A stretch of 34,566 bases of DNA from Alphaproteobacteria bacterium (GTDB lineage Bacteria > Pseudomonadota > Alphaproteobacteria > Geminicoccales > Geminicoccaceae), in NCBI GenBank assembly GCA_030431615.1, contig JAUIID010000030.1:1-34566 (forward strand). Reading direction: 5' to 3'. A model generated the notes under the pieces. The model was not told the origin of the DNA. It did no database searches and worked only from the letters and a program-made list of their open reading frames with translations. Position 1 is the first letter of the stretch, and each line of letters opens with the position of its first letter. The position numbers were made by a program, and so were the translations under genes. Shown here in pieces: positions 17,781 through 27,027 of this stretch.

Positions 17781-17922
17781 GAGCACCTCGCGCCGGGGCG
17801 CGGCCCGAACGATCGCCGGCCCGCCGGTCGCCAATGCGTCACGGTATCGTCCTCCCCGCACTTGTGCGCCGGCCACCGGTCGTACCCGGCAGCACCTTCC
17901 TCGTATGTGGCCAATGACAGCA

Positions 17923-19215
17923 TCATTCGCGTTCCGACACAATCGCCGCCGGCCACCCGCCCGAGCCGCCGGGATTCAAGGGTGGCAGGGCGGCGAGCCT
18001 GTCGCGCGCAAGCGCATCACGGCGCGCCTCGGGCAGGACAGCGGCGAGTACCCGCCAGCCGGCCCCGGCATCGCCCGAGGCCCCGCGTCTGTAGCGGGCG
18101 GCGCCGATCGCCACCAGTGCGTCACGAACGCCCGGGTGATCGCGGGGGTCGGGCCCTGCCACCCTTGCCGCCCAGCCATCGAGCGCGGGGCGCAAGGCCG
18201 CGTCGTCACGGCTCGCCACCGCTCGCTTGAGCTGCCCGTAGGCATGTTTCTCCGAGGCCAGGCGTTCGACCCGGCGCGCGCGCAGCCAGCGACCGAGCGG
18301 CGGGAGCAGCCGGTGCAGGAGCCAGGCGACGATTGCCAGCGTGAGCACGGCGGCCAGGGCTGCGAGCCCGATCGCGCGCCAGTCGCGCGGCTTCGAGCTC
18401 GACACGGGCGGGCCGTCGACCTCGATCGCAAAGCCGTCGACGGAAGCCGTCTCTACCTTGCCGGATTTCAGGTTGTACCAGTCGAGCGAGATCGCCGGCA
18501 CCTCGCCGCTGCCGCCGCCTTCCGCCACCAGCGTCACGCTCTCCGTCCGCGCGCCGCTCGGAATACCGCGATCATCGGACTCCTCGAGCACCGGCTCGTC
18601 GGGATAGGCTGCCATGCCCACGACGTCGGTGGGCGGCAGGAGGGCGGGCAGGAACATGGGCGAGGTGCCGCGGATGGTCGCCCTGATCGTGCGCGTGACG
18701 CTGTCGCCCGGCTGCATCGCCTCGGGTTCGCCTGCCACCTCCTGCTTCAGCTCCAGAGCATCGGCAGCAATGAACGGGTCGAGGCCTTCCGCACCTTCCG
18801 GCAGGATGCCCGAGAAGGTTAGCCGCTCGGTCGTCAGCGTCACCTTCCGGGGCTCGTTCGTTTCCGGATCGGCCCAGGTGACGACGACCTCCTGCGGCGG
18901 AATCACGAACGCGCCGGGCACCATGGGGGAGATGCGGTAGTGCCGCGTGACGCCGGACCAGGTCTCGCCGTTCACCTCCTTGCTTGTCGGCCCCGTCGAC
19001 CGCTCGGGCAGGCGGACCAGCAGGTTGGGCGCCTCGAGGCTCGGCCAGACGGGCGGATCGGGCATGTAGGTCGGGGCGAGCACCGTCAGGCGCAGGCTGA
19101 GCGACTGGCCCGGAATGGCCTCGGTCTCCTCGAAGGTGACCTGCAGCACGGGCTCCTGCGCCTCCAGCGGTGTCGCCAGGGCGAACGCCATCGCGATGAC
19201 CGCGGCGAGCCTCAT
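17923..19215 (-). CDS. batD: BatD family protein
   Basis: A 430-residue protein with a signal peptide (about 1-19, ATPLEA), a large periplasmic beta-rich region with PGQSLSLRLTV, TWSGVTRHYRISPMVPGAFVIPPQEVVVTW and PGDSVTRTIRATIRGTSPMFLPAL, then one membrane helix at about residues 277-297 and a cytoplasmic helical tail of about 130 residues. This is the layout of BatD (oxygen tolerance family), which accompanies MoxR and VWA proteins. Bat proteins were named in Bacteroides aerotolerance work, but their molecular role is unsettled. It overlaps batB by 4 bases (ATGA). The next gene downstream is an unknown membrane protein. Confidence 0.85.
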   Translation of the reverse strand: MRLAAVIAMAFALATPLEAQEPVLQVTFEETEAIPGQSLSLRLTVLAPTYMPDPPVWPSLEAPNLLVRLPERSTGPTSKEVNGETWSGVTRHYRISPMVPGAFVIPPQEVVVTWADPETNEPRKVTLTTERLTFSGILPEGAEGLDPFIAADALELKQEVAGEPEAMQPGDSVTRTIRATIRGTSPMFLPALLPPTDVVGMAAYPDEPVLEESDDRGIPSGARTESVTLVAEGGGSGEVPAISLDWYNLKSGKVETASVDGFAIEVDGPPVSSSKPRDWRAIGLAALAAVLTLAIVAWLLHRLLPPLGRWLRARRVERLASEKHAYGQLKRAVASRDDAALRPALDGWAARVAGPDPRDHPGVRDALVAIGAARYRRGASGDAGAGWRVLAAVLPEARRDALARDRLAALPPLNPGGSGGWPAAIVSERE

Positions 19216-20780
19216 GGCGAGGCCCCTTCCGCGTCATCCGTGGCCGTTACCGGCGTCTCGCGGCGCGCCGCCTCAATGGCGAAACGCTGGCGGAGGAAGT
19301 CGCCGGTTCGCGTGTCCACCGTGTTCATCCACTGCTCGGTCGTGAGCAGGCCCGCGTCGCCGCCATCCTCGGGTGTCGCCATCTCCGTCTCGGCGCCGTG
19401 CCCGGATTCGTTGTCGAGGACCACTTCATCGGCGCCCATGCCGGAATCCTCGCCGGTGTCCGACTGCTCGCGCACGCGCTCGATATAGTCGACGATCTCC
19501 CTGGCGACAGCGAGGTTAGCCTCGGCGCTCGGGTAGTCGGGATCGCGCTCCAGCGCCGTCTCGAAGGCGCGGACACCGTCGCGATAGGTCCGCGACTTGA
19601 TATGCGCCATGCCCTGGATGAAGGCCGCCTGGGCCGTCTCTACCCGGTCCAGCACCTCGATCGCCGTCTCGTACTGGCCGTCGCGATAGAGGGCGTAGCC
19701 GCGCCAGAGCGGATCGGTGAAAAGCTCGGCCGCACGGCTGAAGTCGTTCTGCTGGAAGGCGAGCCGGCCCTGCTGGTCGGGGGTGAGAAACCAGTCGACG
19801 ACGCCCTCCGCCCGCGCCGGCGCCGGTCCGGCGAGGCCGGCCGCGAGCAGGGCGGCGGCGGCCCAGCGCATCGTCCAGCCGCGCCGGAACCAGATCAGCG
19901 TCAGCAGGGCCGCTGGCCAGGCGAGCCAGTGGCCGCGGTCCAGCCAGGGCTGGTCCGTGTTCTCCAGCATGGCCTGGCGGTAGGCGGCATTTAGCATCCC
20001 GTCGATCCGCCTGATGTCGCCGTCGTCGGGGGTGACGGTGACCACTGTCCCCGCCGGCAGCCCGTCGAGCCCGCGTTCGTCCGTGCCCTCGGGGAGCATG
20101 GCCAGCACCGCCAGCGCCGGCGCATCGGGACTGGCCAAGGCTCCGACATCCGCCGGCTCCAGCCCGTCAGCAACGAAGAGCACGCCGCCCGGCGACGTCT
20201 CCTGCGCCAGGAGATCGGCGGCCAGCGTCAGGGCGTCGTTGGCCTGGTCGCCCTCGGTCGGCATCACGTCCGGGACGAGCCCGTCGAGGTAGGGGGTCAT
20301 CACCGCCGGGTCTTCGGTCATCGGCACGACGCCGTGGGCGCTGCCGGCATAGGCGACGAGCGCGGTCCGGGCACCGGCGCGGAGTTCCAGGAGATCGCGG
20401 ATCTTCTGCTTGCCGCGCTCGAGCCGCGACGGGGCGACGTCTTTCGCCTCCATGGACGGCGTGACCTCGAGCACCACGACCACGGGTGCGGACTGCGCCA
20501 CGAACGGGTCCGGCATGCGCGACCAGGTGGGCCCGGCAGCACCCAGCGCCAGAAATGCCAGCGTCAGGGCCACGCCGTCGATCGGCCTGAGGCGCCGCTG
20601 CTCCGAGCCCCCGACCGTGAGCGCCGCGTGCAGATGCGGCGCCAGACCGTCCGTCGGCACGTCCCGCCGCTTCCGGCCGCGCCGCACGGCCCACCAGAGC
20701 ACCGCGACGAGCGGCAGCAGCAGAAGCCAGAGCGGCCGGATGAAGTGGAAGGCGTCGACGATGACGGCGAGCTCGGTCAT
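19212..20780 (-). CDS. batB: BatB-type VWA protein fused to TPR domain (BatB-BatC)
   Basis: A 522-residue protein. Two membrane helices lie at about 16-32 and 68-83, then a von Willebrand A domain (about 97-265), a third helix at about 288-325, and a TPR region (about 335-440: DFSRAAELF, YRDGQYETAIEVL, YRDGVRAFETALERDPDYPSAEANLAVA). The tail is acidic. In many genomes the TPR part is the separate protein BatC. The metal site that reads DxSxS in active VWA domains is ExTxS here (E105, T107, S109), so metal binding may be altered; the partner BatA keeps DISGS. Start and stop overlap batA and batD by 4 bases each. Confidence 0.85.
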   Translation of the reverse strand: MTELAVIVDAFHFIRPLWLLLLPLVAVLWWAVRRGRKRRDVPTDGLAPHLHAALTVGGSEQRRLRPIDGVALTLAFLALGAAGPTWSRMPDPFVAQSAPVVVVLEVTPSMEAKDVAPSRLERGKQKIRDLLELRAGARTALVAYAGSAHGVVPMTEDPAVMTPYLDGLVPDVMPTEGDQANDALTLAADLLAQETSPGGVLFVADGLEPADVGALASPDAPALAVLAMLPEGTDERGLDGLPAGTVVTVTPDDGDIRRIDGMLNAAYRQAMLENTDQPWLDRGHWLAWPAALLTLIWFRRGWTMRWAAAALLAAGLAGPAPARAEGVVDWFLTPDQQGRLAFQQNDFSRAAELFTDPLWRGYALYRDGQYETAIEVLDRVETAQAAFIQGMAHIKSRTYRDGVRAFETALERDPDYPSAEANLAVAREIVDYIERVREQSDTGEDSGMGADEVVLDNESGHGAETEMATPEDGGDAGLLTTEQWMNTVDTRTGDFLRQRFAIEAARRETPVTATDDAEGASP

Positions 20781-21766
20781 GCCGGCTGCCTCCGGCCCGG
20801 GCCGGCACGCAGCTGCAGGAAGGCGACGGTGCCGAGCCCGATCAGCGCCGCCAGCGCCAGCGGGATCCAGGCGAGCGACTGGCGCGGTCGCCAGGAGAGC
20901 GTCTCGACCTCGCGCGGCGCCAGCTCGTCGATCCGCCCGTAGACCTCCTCGAGCGCCGCCTCGTCACCGGCAAAGAAGAACGCGCCCCCCGTTCGCTCGG
21001 CGATCGCCTGCAGGGTCTGGAGATCGACCCGATCCTCGCCGGTCGCGTCCGGGTTGCCGACCCCGATCGTGAAGATCTCGACATCGTTGTCGCGGGCGAT
21101 CTCCGCGGCATTGACGGGACTCATGCGGCTCGCCGTGTCGGTCCCGTCGGAGAGCAGGATCAAGAGGCGCTGCTCGATGTCGCTCGCCTCGAAGGTGCGG
21201 ATGGCGAGGCCGATGGCATCGCCGAGTGCCGTGTGCGGCCCCGCCATGCCGACCTCGGTGTTTGCCAGAAGATCGGTGATCGTTCCCAGATCCTCGGTGA
21301 GCGGCGACTGCACATAGGCCTTGGAGCCGAAGACGATGAGCGCCACGCGGTCGCCCTCGCGCCGCTCGACGAAGGCGCCGACCACGTCGCGCACGCCGGC
21401 CAGCCGCTGCCTGCCCTCCCCGCCCTCGCCTGCGAAGTCCCTGGCGTCCATCGAGCCGGAGATGTCGATCGCCAGCACGACGTCGCGCGCCGCCCTGGTC
21501 ACCTCGACCGGCTCGCCGACCCGCTCCGGCTCTGTCAGGGCCAGCACGATCAGGCACCAGGTGACGATCGCCGCCATCATCTGCAGGCGGCCCCGCGCCA
21601 GCACGACTGACCCGGCGCCGGGCTCGGCACCGCTGCTCTCGACGATCCGGCGAAAGAACGGGAAGCGCAGCGCCGGCACGCGCTCGCGGTGCGCCGGGAC
21701 CAGCCACCAGACGACGAGCGGCAGTGGCAGGAGGAGCGGCGCCCAGGGGAAGCCCAGGGAGATCAC
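20777..21766 (-). CDS. batA: BatA-type VWA protein
   Basis: A 329-residue protein with an N-terminal hydrophobic helix (about 7-24), a second helix at about 62-78, a VWA domain (about 95-285) and a C-terminal helix at about 297-318. The metal-binding site is intact: DISGS at residues 101-105, a threonine in GPHTALGDAIGLAI, and LLSDGTD. VWA proteins of this type dock to MoxR ATPases. The start is a GTG at 21766: GGAGGAG stands 5-7 bases before it and it overlaps the DUF4381 stop (GTGA). The longer frame to 21925 is Arg/Pro-rich shadow. It ends in an ATGA overlap with batB. Confidence 0.88.
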   Translation of the reverse strand: MISLGFPWAPLLLPLPLVVWWLVPAHRERVPALRFPFFRRIVESSGAEPGAGSVVLARGRLQMMAAIVTWCLIVLALTEPERVGEPVEVTRAARDVVLAIDISGSMDARDFAGEGGEGRQRLAGVRDVVGAFVERREGDRVALIVFGSKAYVQSPLTEDLGTITDLLANTEVGMAGPHTALGDAIGLAIRTFEASDIEQRLLILLSDGTDTASRMSPVNAAEIARDNDVEIFTIGVGNPDATGEDRVDLQTLQAIAERTGGAFFFAGDEAALEEVYGRIDELAPREVETLSWRPRQSLAWIPLALAALIGLGTVAFLQLRAGPGRRQPA

Positions 21767-22245
21767 GCCGGCTCCTCCACCCGGTGCCGGCGCACCCAGC
21801 GGGCCGCGAGGGCGCCGAGGCCGGGCGCCGGGCCGGCCGTTCGATAGGGTGCCCGGGCCAGCACGGCACCCGGACCGTCGACGAAACCCTCGCCCCGGGC
21901 GGTCGTATCGAGGAAGCGCAGCCACTCATCGCCATGCAGGCTCGCCACCCGCGTGCGCGGCCAGGCCGCGAGGGCGGTGCGGCGGAGGATGGCGGCGACG
22001 GTGCCCGGGTCGTCGCCGGCAGTGGCGAGCTCGGCGAGCGCCGCCCGGCGATAGGCATTGGCGCGCCACCGGCGCGCGCCCCACCAGACGAGCCAGAGCA
22101 CCGCCAGCCCTAGCAGCACGGCCAGCACCGTCCAGCCCGCCGTCGCCGGGACCATCGAGACCGGCGCCGGCTCGGCGGGCTCGGCCAGCCGGTCGATCAG
22201 GTCGACGAGGTTCGTGACATCCGGGGTGGCACCGTCCTCGTTCAT
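21763..22245 (-). CDS. DUF4381 family membrane protein
   Basis: A 160-residue protein with one membrane helix (about residues 37-57, TVLAVLLGLAVLWLVWWGARR) followed by a basic cytoplasmic part with AILRRTALAAWPRTRVASLHGDEWLRFLD, the hallmark of DUF4381. It is a standard member of MoxR/DUF58/VWA operons; the function is unknown, perhaps as a membrane adaptor of the complex. Its ATG overlaps the DUF58 stop by 4 bases and its own TGA overlaps the batA GTG, so it is translated as part of one coupled chain. Confidence 0.87.
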   Translation of the reverse strand: MNEDGATPDVTNLVDLIDRLAEPAEPAPVSMVPATAGWTVLAVLLGLAVLWLVWWGARRWRANAYRRAALAELATAGDDPGTVAAILRRTALAAWPRTRVASLHGDEWLRFLDTTARGEGFVDGPGAVLARAPYRTAGPAPGLGALAARWVRRHRVEEPA

Positions 22246-23222
22246 CGCGGCGCCATGCCCATGAGGCGGCGCACCTGCGGCAAGGTTTCTTCAGCCGTCG
22301 AAAGCGGCAGGACCGGCACGCCGAACCGGCGCTGCCAGTCGAGGATCGCGGCGAGCCGCCCCGATGCCATCTCGCTCAGGCGGCGATGGGTGGTGGAATC
22401 GGCGGCGTCGATCTCGGCCTGGAGCCGGCCGTCCGAGACGATCAGCTTCAGGCCCTCCGGCAGGTCCTCGGCGAAGGGATCCGAGACGAGGCCGAGCACG
22501 AGGTCGTTGCGCCGCGCGAGGCCGGAGACGAGCCGATCGGTCTCCGCGTCGGCCACGTCGAAGTCGCTGAGCACGATGATCAGGTGGTTGCGGGGCGCGA
22601 TCCGGGCGACGCTGCGCAGCACGCGGGTGAGCGAGATCGGTTCGACCGCCGGTGCCTCGGCCCTGAGCAGGCCGTTGGCGTCGGCAAGGGCCGCGAGGAA
22701 GCGGTCGAGGGCGGCCCGCGTGCGCTGCGGCCGGATCTCGGCGATGCGTTCGTCGTCGAAGACGATGCCGCCGACCCGGTCGCCCTGGTCGAGGATGCGA
22801 AAGGCGGCGAGTGCAGCCGCCTCGGCGGCGGTCACCGACTTCATGTTGAGCTTCGAGCCGAAGAACATCGACATGCGCTGGTCGACCACGATCAGCGCCG
22901 GGTGGTCGCGCTCCTCGGTCATCACGCGGACATGCGGCCGGCCGGTCCTGGCGGTCACCTTCCAGTCGATCGAGCGGACGTCGTCGCCGGGCAGGTAGTC
23001 GCGCAGCTCCTCGAAGTTGAGCCCGCGGCCGCGCAGCCGCGACGCGTGGCGGCCGTTGAGCACCGAGCGGGCCGGCTGACGGGGCAGGAAGGTGAGACCC
23101 CGGGCCCGGCCCTCGAGCGAGCGGAGATGGCCGAGCGTGACGCGGACGCGCGGATCCTCGTCGCCCGGCGGCGGTGCCGGGGGCAAGGTGCCAGTCCTGA
23201 TCCGCGCCGCCTGGTCGCGCAT
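22242..23222 (-). CDS. DUF58 family protein
   Basis: A 326-residue soluble protein with the DUF58 core: GRGLNFEELRDYLPGDDVRSIDW (about residues 63-85), KVTARTGRPHVRVMTEERDHP, a VWA-like strand ALIVVDQRMSMFFGS, and IIVLSDFDV. DUF58 proteins almost always follow MoxR genes and resemble degenerate VWA domains; they may act as adaptors. No membrane segment is visible, unlike the longer DUF58 proteins that have N-terminal helices. It starts 23 bases after the moxR stop and overlaps the DUF4381 gene. Confidence 0.9.
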   Translation of the reverse strand: MRDQAARIRTGTLPPAPPPGDEDPRVRVTLGHLRSLEGRARGLTFLPRQPARSVLNGRHASRLRGRGLNFEELRDYLPGDDVRSIDWKVTARTGRPHVRVMTEERDHPALIVVDQRMSMFFGSKLNMKSVTAAEAAALAAFRILDQGDRVGGIVFDDERIAEIRPQRTRAALDRFLAALADANGLLRAEAPAVEPISLTRVLRSVARIAPRNHLIIVLSDFDVADAETDRLVSGLARRNDLVLGLVSDPFAEDLPEGLKLIVSDGRLQAEIDAADSTTHRRLSEMASGRLAAILDWQRRFGVPVLPLSTAEETLPQVRRLMGMAPR

Positions 23223-23245
23223 CGCCCTTTCCCTCCGAGCCAGTC

Positions 23246-24261
<1,016 letters not shown>

Positions 24262-24265
<4 letters not shown>

Positions 24266-25149
24266 AGCCCTGCCTCGCGTGCCAGAGCGTCGCGCGCCGC
24301 CTTCATCCGCTGTCTTTCCTCGTCGGTCACCGTCGGGTAGCGGGGATCGAGCCGCTCGAGGGTCTCCGTCAGCACCGAGGAGATCACCATTCGCGCGTAC
24401 CACTTGTTGTTGGCCGGCACGACGTGCCAGGGCGCATGGTCCCGCGCCGTGCTCCGGATCATGTCGTCGCACGCGGCCATGTACTCGTCCCAGTGCTTGC
24501 GCTCCTCCAGATCGCCGAAGGAGAACTTCCAGTTCTTGTCCGGCTCGTCGATGCGGTCGAGAAAACGCCGGGCCTGCTCGTCCTTCGAGATGTAGAGGAA
24601 GAACTTCAGGACCACGGTGCCGCTATTGGCGAGGTGACGCTCGAATGCCCGGATGTCCTTGAAGCGATTCGCCCAGAAGGCGTCATCGACAAGCTCCTGC
24701 GGCAGGCTCTGCTTCTCCAGGATCTCGGGGTGCACGCGGACGACGAGCACCTCCTCGTAGTGGGAGCGATTGAAGATGACGATCTTGCCCCGCTGCGGCA
24801 GGCCCGCGACATGCCGCCAGAGGAAGTCGTGCCGGAGCTCGATCGGCCCCGGCTGCTTGAACGAGCGGACATCGCAGCCCTGCGGGTTGATGCCGGTCAT
24901 GACATGCTCGATGGCGCTGTCCTTGCCACCGGCATCCATGGCCTGGAGCACCATCAGGACAGCCCATTTGCCCTCGGCATAGAGCCGCTCCTGCAGCTTG
25001 CGCAGGTCCTTGATGCTGTCGGCGAGGAGCGCCCGGGCATCGTCCTTGTCGATGTCGAGACCGGCCGTGTCGGCCGGATCGACGTCCGCGAGCCGGAACT
25101 TCCTGCCGTCGGTGACCCGGTGGCGCGTCGCGAGATCGGCCTTCTTCAT
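24262..25149 (-). CDS. ppk2: PPK2 family polyphosphate kinase
   Basis: A 295-residue kinase that uses polyphosphate to phosphorylate nucleotides, or the reverse. Motifs: Walker A MDAGGKDS (residues 71-78), SFKQPGPIELRHDFLWR, the second-site motif IFNRSHYEEVLVVRVH (about 125-140) and the lid KDEQARRFLDRIDEPDKNWKFS with the arginine/lysine cluster. The FNRSHYE form points to the PPK2 subgroup related to class III enzymes (TIGR03709-like), some of which make ATP from AMP or ADP; the exact direction needs an assay. Its ATG has a GGAGGGC ribosome binding site. Its stop overlaps the moxR start, which makes it the first gene of the MoxR/Bat operon. Confidence 0.92.
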
Positions 25150-25246
25150 GTGCCCTCCGTCACTGGCAGGCCCACGACCTTATTCCTGCAATCCGGGCCC
25201 ATACCCCCAGTTGTGACGCGTCCGCTTCCCACTCCCGCCACCTGGT

Positions 25247-25279
25247 CGAGGCCGGTCTGCCGAAAGCCGACCGGCCTCG
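25247..25279 (-). terminator. Hairpin downstream of the arylsulfatase
   Basis: Perfect 11-base arms CGAGGCCGGTC (25247-25257) and GACCGGCCTCG (25269-25279) with an 11-base loop, 24 bases after the sulfatase stop. It should separate the sulfatase transcript from the PPK2-MoxR operon, whose start is 98 bases further on. No T-run. The loop GCCGAAAGCC resembles that of the hairpin at 4926-4946. Confidence 0.65.
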
Positions 25280-25302
25280 CTCTCAGGCGAAAGGCCGGCG
25301 CG

Positions 25303-26877
25303 CTACTGCGCGCCGCCGTGGGTCGACAACTTCTCCATCACCTGGTCGAGCGAGAAGCTCGCCGCCTTCTGGCGCGGCGGAAACTGCTCGAAGGTCTCGA
25401 GGAAGTTGCCGACATATTGCTGCGCCGGCACCAGCAGGTAGGCCCGATCCAGGAGCCAGTCATAGTAGGTGTTCGAGGTCCGGTAGGAGCGCTCGTAGGG
25501 ATCGCGCCGCAGGTTGAAGATCAGCGGCACCCGCAGGGGCGTGAACGGCTCCATCCAGGCGCGGAACGTCGCCCAGGCCTTCTGCTCCATGAACAGGAGC
25601 TTCCAGTCGTCGTAGCGGAGCGCGGTCAGGTCGCCGTCGTCGGAGAAGTAGAAGATCTCCTTGCGCGGGCTCTCATCCGTCTCGCCGGTCAGCAGCGGCA
25701 GGATGTTGTAGCCGTCGAGATGGACGTTGTAGGTGCGCCCGATCGCCTCGACCCCGCCTTCGATGAGCTGCTCCTTGATGTCGGGATTGCCGGCCGCGGC
25801 GACGAAGGTGGGCAACCAGTCCATGTGATGGACGATGTTGTTCGAGACCGAGCCCGGCTCGATGTGCCCCGGCCAGCGCACCATGGCCGGGACGCGCCAG
25901 GCGCCTTCCCAGTTGGTGTTCTTCTCGCTCCAGAACGGAGTCATGCCGGCATCGGGCCAGGTGTTCATGTGCGGCCCGTTGTCGGTCGAGTAGAAGACGA
26001 TCGTGTCGTCGGCAATGCCGAGCTCGTCGAGCAGGTCGAGGAACTGGCCGATATGCATGTCATGCTCGACCATGCCGTCCGAATACTCGTCCTGGCCGGA
26101 AATGCCGCGCAGCTCCTCCTTGACGTGCGTGCGGAAATGCATGCGCGTACCGTTCCACCAGACGAACCAGGGAACGCCCTCTTCCTCCTTGCGCTTGATG
26201 AAGTCGATCGCCGCGGCGACGGTCTCGTCGTCCACCGTCTCCATGCGCTTCTTGGTCAGCGGGCCGGTATCCTCGATCTCGCCGTCGGCCGACGACTTGA
26301 TCACCCCGCGCGGACCGAAGCGCTCGCGGAAGGTCTGGCCGTCCGCCAGCACCATGTCGCCCGGATAGTCCTCGTTCTCCGGCTCCTCCTCGGCGTTGAG
26401 GTGATAGAGGTTGCCGAAGAACTCGTCGAAGCCGTGATTGGTCGGCAGCATCTCGTCCTTGTCGCCGAGATGGTTCTTGCCGAACTGGCCGGTGGCGTAG
26501 CCCTGGGCCTTGAGCAGCCCGGCGATGGTCGGGTCTTCCACGCGCATGCCGAGATCCGCGCCCGGCAGCCCGACCTTCGAGAGCCCGGTGCGGAACACGC
26601 TCTGGCCCATGATGAACGACGAACGGCCGGCCGTGCAGGACTGCTCGCCGTAGTAGTCGGTGAAGATCATGCCTTCTTCGGCGACCCGATCGATGTTCGG
26701 CGTCTGGTAGCCCATCATCCCCCTGGTGTAGGCGGAGATGTTCGACTGCCCGATATCGTCGCCCCAGATGACGAGAATGTTCGGCTTGTCGGCGTCCTGC
26801 GCACTGGCGGGACCTGGCCCGGCAACCAGTGCCAGGCCCATGGCAAGCACCGTCGCCAAGCCTGCTTGCTGTTTCAT
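25303..26877 (-). CDS. Exported arylsulfatase (type I, formylglycine dependent)
   Basis: A 524-residue sulfatase with a signal peptide (MKQQAGLATVLAMGLALVAG to SAQ, about residues 1-27). It would hydrolyse sulfate esters in the periplasm. The N-terminal metal site is PNILVIWGDDIG (D40, D41). The modification motif is CTAGR (C81) within EQSCTAGRSSFIMGQS; C-x-A-x-R is a permitted form of the C-x-P-x-R motif that FGE converts to formylglycine. Other family blocks are visible: GQFGKNHLGD, STDNGPHMNTWPDAG and the long C-terminal domain. A GGAGGAG ribosome binding site precedes the ATG at 26877; the extended frame to 28443 is antisense to the regulator. It diverges from the AraC-type gene and is followed by a hairpin. 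Confidence 0.92.
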   Translation of the reverse strand: MKQQAGLATVLAMGLALVAGPGPASAQDADKPNILVIWGDDIGQSNISAYTRGMMGYQTPNIDRVAEEGMIFTDYYGEQSCTAGRSSFIMGQSVFRTGLSKVGLPGADLGMRVEDPTIAGLLKAQGYATGQFGKNHLGDKDEMLPTNHGFDEFFGNLYHLNAEEEPENEDYPGDMVLADGQTFRERFGPRGVIKSSADGEIEDTGPLTKKRMETVDDETVAAAIDFIKRKEEEGVPWFVWWNGTRMHFRTHVKEELRGISGQDEYSDGMVEHDMHIGQFLDLLDELGIADDTIVFYSTDNGPHMNTWPDAGMTPFWSEKNTNWEGAWRVPAMVRWPGHIEPGSVSNNIVHHMDWLPTFVAAAGNPDIKEQLIEGGVEAIGRTYNVHLDGYNILPLLTGETDESPRKEIFYFSDDGDLTALRYDDWKLLFMEQKAWATFRAWMEPFTPLRVPLIFNLRRDPYERSYRTSNTYYDWLLDRAYLLVPAQQYVGNFLETFEQFPPRQKAASFSLDQVMEKLSTHGGAQ

Positions 26878-26952
26878 GAAGAGTCTCCTCCCGGGAGTTG
26901 TTCGCGCGTCGGCTCGACATGCCGCGGCATGCGTGTCCTTGGCGCGGACTGG

Positions 26953-26964
26953 AATAGCGCTATT
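26953..26964. promoter_or_regulatory. Palindrome in the sulfatase/AraC divergent promoter region
   Basis: AATAGCGCTATT is a perfect 12-base palindrome in the 150-bp gap between the sulfatase start (26877) and the regulator start (27028). The gap is more AT-rich than the genes around it. It is a reasonable operator candidate for control of the sulfatase. AraC-type proteins usually bind direct rather than inverted repeats, so another dimeric regulator is equally possible. Confidence 0.35.
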
Positions 26965-27027
26965 TCCACGGCGACGCTTACCATTTTGCGTCAGCACGTT
27001 ATTGGAGCACGAGGAGCAGGGCGAGCC

